This document shows positions 6,258-8,456 of a stretch of DNA of 8,456 bases, one piece after another. The notes under the pieces were generated by a model. That model was not told the origin of the DNA. It saw nothing but the letters and a program-made list of their open reading frames with translations, and searched no databases. The stretch covers positions 1 through 8,456 of the forward strand of contig JAWOGN010000101.1 of NCBI GenBank assembly GCA_046496815.1. Direction: 5' to 3'. The position numbers and the translations under genes were made by a program. The DNA comes from JAWOGN01 sp046496815 (GTDB taxonomy: Bacteria > Desulfobacterota > DSM-4660 > Desulfatiglandales > Desulfatiglandaceae). Each line of letters opens with the position of its first letter. The first letter of the stretch is position 1.

Positions 6258-6743
6258 ATGAAAAAATTAAATCCGGCATATGTGGAAGCCATTGCACAAA
6301 CAATAAACACCTGTCCCTATTTCAAGCTGCTTTCCATCGAAATGAAGTATTTGCAGTGGGGAGAAGCCAAGCTGGAGGTGGCGGTTCAGGAGAAACATCT
6401 CCAGCCTTACGGACTTGTGCATGGTGGCGTGTGCGCATCGCTGGTGGACGCAGCGGCTTTTTGGGCAATCTACACCCGCATGGAAGCGGACGTCGGATTG
6501 ACGACTGTGGACATCAAAGTAAACTACCTGGCGCCTGTTTCCAAAGGCCGCCTGGTTGCTACGGGCAGGAGCATCAAGGTCGGCGGTCGCATTTGTCTGG
6601 GCGAAGCCACCGTCGAAGACGCAGACGGCATCCTTCTGGCCCACGGCACTTCCACGATTATGGTTCTCGATTCACTGAAGATCAAGGACCAATCCCGCCT
6701 TCCACCCAAATTCTTATCCGACCCGAAGGCTGTCGGAGAATGA
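6258..6743 (+). CDS. PaaI-like hotdog-fold thioesterase
   Basis: A 161-residue single hotdog domain expected to hydrolyse an acyl-CoA thioester in the cytoplasm. Visible family marks are LVHGGVCASLVDAAAFWA, with HGG at 55-57 and the likely catalytic Asp64 on the central helix, then GLTTVDIKVNYLAPVSKGRLVATG in separate short strands (80-103), and the final strands GRICLGEATVEDADG and LLAHGTSTIMV. The family usually forms tetramers and prefers aryl- or medium-chain acyl-CoAs, but the substrate cannot be read from sequence. A stop lies 15 codons upstream of ATG 6258 in frame and no other start precedes it. The ribosome binding site is poor (only an A-rich run), so expression may be low or coupled. 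The C-terminal 25 residues are an unusual polar tail. The decarboxylase-family gene sits 104 bases upstream on the same strand. Confidence 0.92.
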   Translation: MKKLNPAYVEAIAQTINTCPYFKLLSIEMKYLQWGEAKLEVAVQEKHLQPYGLVHGGVCASLVDAAAFWAIYTRMEADVGLTTVDIKVNYLAPVSKGRLVATGRSIKVGGRICLGEATVEDADGILLAHGTSTIMVLDSLKIKDQSRLPPKFLSDPKAVGE

Positions 6744-6853
6744 GATATTTTTCCCAAAACCAAGGAAAACGAAGACTATAACCCCTTGAATACATCTGAG
6801 TATTTCGAGGATTATGATTTCGCTCCGACGCACAGATGGGAGAAAACAGCCGT

Positions 6854-6873
6854 TCCCGGACAGCCCCCCGGGA
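6854..6873. terminator. Hairpin between convergent genes, possible terminator
   Basis: TCCCGG (6854-6859) pairs with CCGGGA (6868-6873) over an 8-base loop, and two wobble pairs can extend the stem. It lies about 110 bases after the thioesterase stop. There is no T-run on the plus side, so terminator function is only a guess from its position between converging genes. Confidence 0.25.
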
Positions 6874-6907
6874 GTCTCAGACCCTCAACCTCTAAAATTG
6901 CACGGCA

Positions 6908-6935
6908 CACCCCCGGGACCGAAATACTGGGGGTG
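6908..6935 (-). terminator. Hairpin downstream of the lipoprotein gene, possible terminator
   Basis: CACCCCC (6908-6914) and GGGGGTG (6929-6935) form a perfect 7-base stem with a 14-base loop, 53 bases past the lipoprotein stop. On the minus strand a short ATTTTA tract follows about 8 bases after the stem, which is farther than in a classical intrinsic terminator. Confidence 0.3.
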
Positions 6936-6988
6936 AAGATTTCGAAGCGTGACAACCTCTATCGAGAATGAGGGCCCGATCCGCTTTT

Positions 6989-7210
6989 CTATTCGGCGGG
7001 AATGTAGGGGATTTCTGTTCCCCACCAACCCTGTTCCTGGGATTTTTTCCCGGTTTCAGGCGTCGGATTTTGGTATCCCAAGACACTGAATCTCGTATGT
7101 TCCCAGTTCTTGTACATGGATTCGTGCTGCCAGAATTCAGATTGGCCGGCGAGATTCCCGCAGCCTGCAAAAAACAAGGCCAACAAAGCTATTATTCCGA
7201 AACGTTTCAT
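6989..7210 (-). CDS. Small lipoprotein, 73 residues, function unknown
   Basis: A short exported protein with a lipoprotein signal: a basic start (MKRF), a hydrophobic core (GIIALLALFFA) and a lipobox FAGC, so Cys17 would be acylated. The -3 position is Phe instead of the usual Leu. Residue +2 is Gly, not Asp, which favours the outer membrane under the E. coli rule. The mature 57 residues are polar and aromatic-rich, with MYKNWEHTRF, GYQNPTPETGKK and a C-terminal GWWGTEIPYIPAE. I do not recognise a named family. The start is supported by AAAGGAG at 7221-7227, 10 bases upstream on the minus strand. It lies 76 bases downstream of the class V enzyme gene with no obvious terminator between, so co-transcription is possible. 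The predicted start, signal and stop make a real gene likely despite its size. Confidence 0.8.
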   Translation of the reverse strand: MKRFGIIALLALFFAGCGNLAGQSEFWQHESMYKNWEHTRFSVLGYQNPTPETGKKSQEQGWWGTEIPYIPAE

Positions 7211-7220
7211 GGTTCCTCTT

Positions 7221-7227
7221 CTCCTTT
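7221..7227 (-). promoter_or_regulatory. Ribosome binding site of the small lipoprotein gene
   Basis: The minus strand reads AAAGGAG, 10 bases before the ATG at 7210. A second purine-rich block (AGAGGA, 7214-7219) is only 3 bases from the start. Either supports the short gene as genuine. Confidence 0.6.
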
Positions 7228-7286
7228 CTTTAGGTTGCCTGTTTGTGATCTGAAATTACCAAAACAAACCTCTCAATTTTTATATA

Positions 7287-8456
7287 TCACAGTTCTTGCA
7301 AAAGGTCCAATAATCGTTGAACTTCTTCGCGCGTATTGTAGTGGGCCATCCCAATTCGGACCATTCCGCCGGACTCCTCCAAGCCAAGGCGCTCGGTGAC
7401 ACTGAGCGCATAGTAATTGCCGTCCCACACAAAGATGCCCCGGTCCCCCAAGTAGGTTGCAATCGCCTGGGGAGTGAAACCTTCCTTGGTGAAAGCCAGC
7501 GTCGGACATCGCTCATCAAATCTTTCCGGGTTCGTGATCCCATACACTGTGACGCCGGGAAGTTCCTGCAGCCCTTCCAACATGAAGGTGAAGAGCGGGC
7601 GCTCATAGGCATCAATAATGCGCATCGCCTGCTTTAGATCTCTCCTTCGACCCGCATACTCGCTGAGCCTGAACTCCGGATTCGAGGCCAAGAGATGCCC
7701 GTATCGTTCCCCCACCTCAGCCAGGTAGTTGATGGCTGCCGTCAGGCCCCCCAGACCCTCATGGTTCAGGGTGCCGGTCTCGAATTTATAGGGCGGATGG
7801 GGATCCGAAGGTCGTACTTTATAGGCCGGCAATTCCTCCAATAGTCCCAATCGCCCCCAGAGCACGCCCACGTGCGGGCCGAAAAACTTGTAGGCGGAAC
7901 ACACCAGATAGTCACAGTCGAGCATCTGCACGTCAATGGGACGGTGCGGTGCGTAATGAACCGCATCCACCCACAACAATGCGCCCGCCTCGTGCGCCAA
8001 ATCGGCGATGCGTTTGACGGGATTGATCGTGCCGACCGCATTGGAAGCCAGACCCACCGCCACCAGTTTGGTTTTGTCGGTGAGAAGGCCGCCAAGCTGT
8101 TCAAGATTCAGCCGACAGTCTTTCGGGTCGAAATCAGCCCATTTGACGGCGATACCCTTTTCCTGCAGCGCCGTCCAAGGCGCTATGTTTGCATCGTGGT
8201 CCAGCCGGGTGACGACAATTTCATCACCGGACTGCAACTTCCGGCCGATGGCACGACTGAAGCTGAAGGTCAGGGTCGTCATATTGGCGCCGAAGACGAT
8301 TTCGCTGGAAGCGGGGGCATTCAGAAAATCAGCCATGGCCACACGGGCATTTTCAATGGTTTCATCATTGCGACGGCTGGTGATAAAACGCCCACCGTGA
8401 TTGGCATTTGCAAGCCGAAAATATTCACCCATCGCATCAATTACCGCTTGCGGGAC
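7287..8456 (-). CDS. Class V aminotransferase-fold PLP enzyme, cysteine-desulfurase-like (VC1184 type), 5' partial
   Basis: A PLP enzyme of the NifS/SufS fold. The frame runs off the right edge (VPQAVIDA before Met at 8432), so the true start is outside and perhaps 20-30 residues are missing. Numbering from that Met, cofactor residues are visible: His79 in LDHDANIAPW, Asp156 and His159 in WVDAVHYAPH, and the Schiff-base Lys182 in SAYKFFGPHVG (codon 7887-7889). NANHGGRF near the N-terminus and VRIGMAHYNTREEV at the C-terminus fit the subfamily described around Vibrio cholerae VC1184 (TIGR01976). Where group II desulfurases such as SufS/CsdA carry their active Cys (HHCA or similar), this protein reads GNYYA (338-342), so persulfide formation as in desulfurases is unlikely. 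The true reaction is unknown; cysteine desulfurase annotation by homology would be misleading. The small lipoprotein gene follows 76 bases downstream. Confidence 0.92.
   Translation of the reverse strand, partial: VPQAVIDAMGEYFRLANANHGGRFITSRRNDETIENARVAMADFLNAPASSEIVFGANMTTLTFSFSRAIGRKLQSGDEIVVTRLDHDANIAPWTALQEKGIAVKWADFDPKDCRLNLEQLGGLLTDKTKLVAVGLASNAVGTINPVKRIADLAHEAGALLWVDAVHYAPHRPIDVQMLDCDYLVCSAYKFFGPHVGVLWGRLGLLEELPAYKVRPSDPHPPYKFETGTLNHEGLGGLTAAINYLAEVGERYGHLLASNPEFRLSEYAGRRRDLKQAMRIIDAYERPLFTFMLEGLQELPGVTVYGITNPERFDERCPTLAFTKEGFTPQAIATYLGDRGIFVWDGNYYALSVTERLGLEESGGMVRIGMAHYNTREEVQRLLDLLQEL

Noticed and set aside
6786..6971. 61-residue plus-strand open frame after the thioesterase
   Set aside because: It begins with TTG without a ribosome binding site, crosses both hairpins, and its translation looks like random low-complexity sequence.

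Overview
The window looks like ordinary chromosomal sequence from a Gram-negative bacterium. It carries a secreted protease, a lipoprotein with a lipobox, classical Shine-Dalgarno sites and a soluble hybrid histidine kinase. The overall gene mix (M20 amidohydrolase, cytosolic-type gamma-glutamyltransferase, PAS/hybrid kinase, PcaC-like decarboxylase, PaaI-like thioesterase) is reminiscent of a metabolically versatile Desulfobacterota (former Deltaproteobacteria) or a related environmental proteobacterium. That placement is inference, not proof. No rRNA, tRNA, CRISPR array, insertion sequence or phage gene was recognised.

Left part (1-2810): the 3' nearly-whole part of an M20 metallo-amidohydrolase on the + strand converges, with a 30-base gap, on a complete gamma-glutamyltransferase on the - strand. 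Both enzymes cleave amide or peptide-type bonds of small molecules, so peptide or gamma-glutamyl compound salvage is a reasonable common theme. They are transcribed separately.

Middle (2811-5669): a gene-poor divergent intergenic stretch of about 430 bases holds a plausible promoter for each direction, a strong GC hairpin and an unrecognised 56-codon frame. It is followed by a small exported trypsin-like serine protease with an intact His/Asp/Ser triad and noticeably lower G+C than its neighbours. After 84 bases comes a PAS-histidine kinase-receiver hybrid kinase with no membrane segment and no DNA-binding output domain. The protease and kinase may be one transcript.

Right part (5670-8456): a carboxymuconolactone-decarboxylase-family protein and a hotdog thioesterase follow on the + strand. 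A hairpin-containing convergent region separates them from a - strand pair: a small 73-residue lipoprotein downstream of a class V (cysteine-desulfurase-like) PLP enzyme that runs off the right edge. The PLP enzyme keeps the PLP lysine but shows tyrosine where true group II desulfurases carry their catalytic cysteine.

I do not see a clearly new multi-gene system here. The points most worth a second look are the protease/kinase pair with its odd leader region, the small lipoprotein, and the cysteine-less desulfurase-like enzyme.
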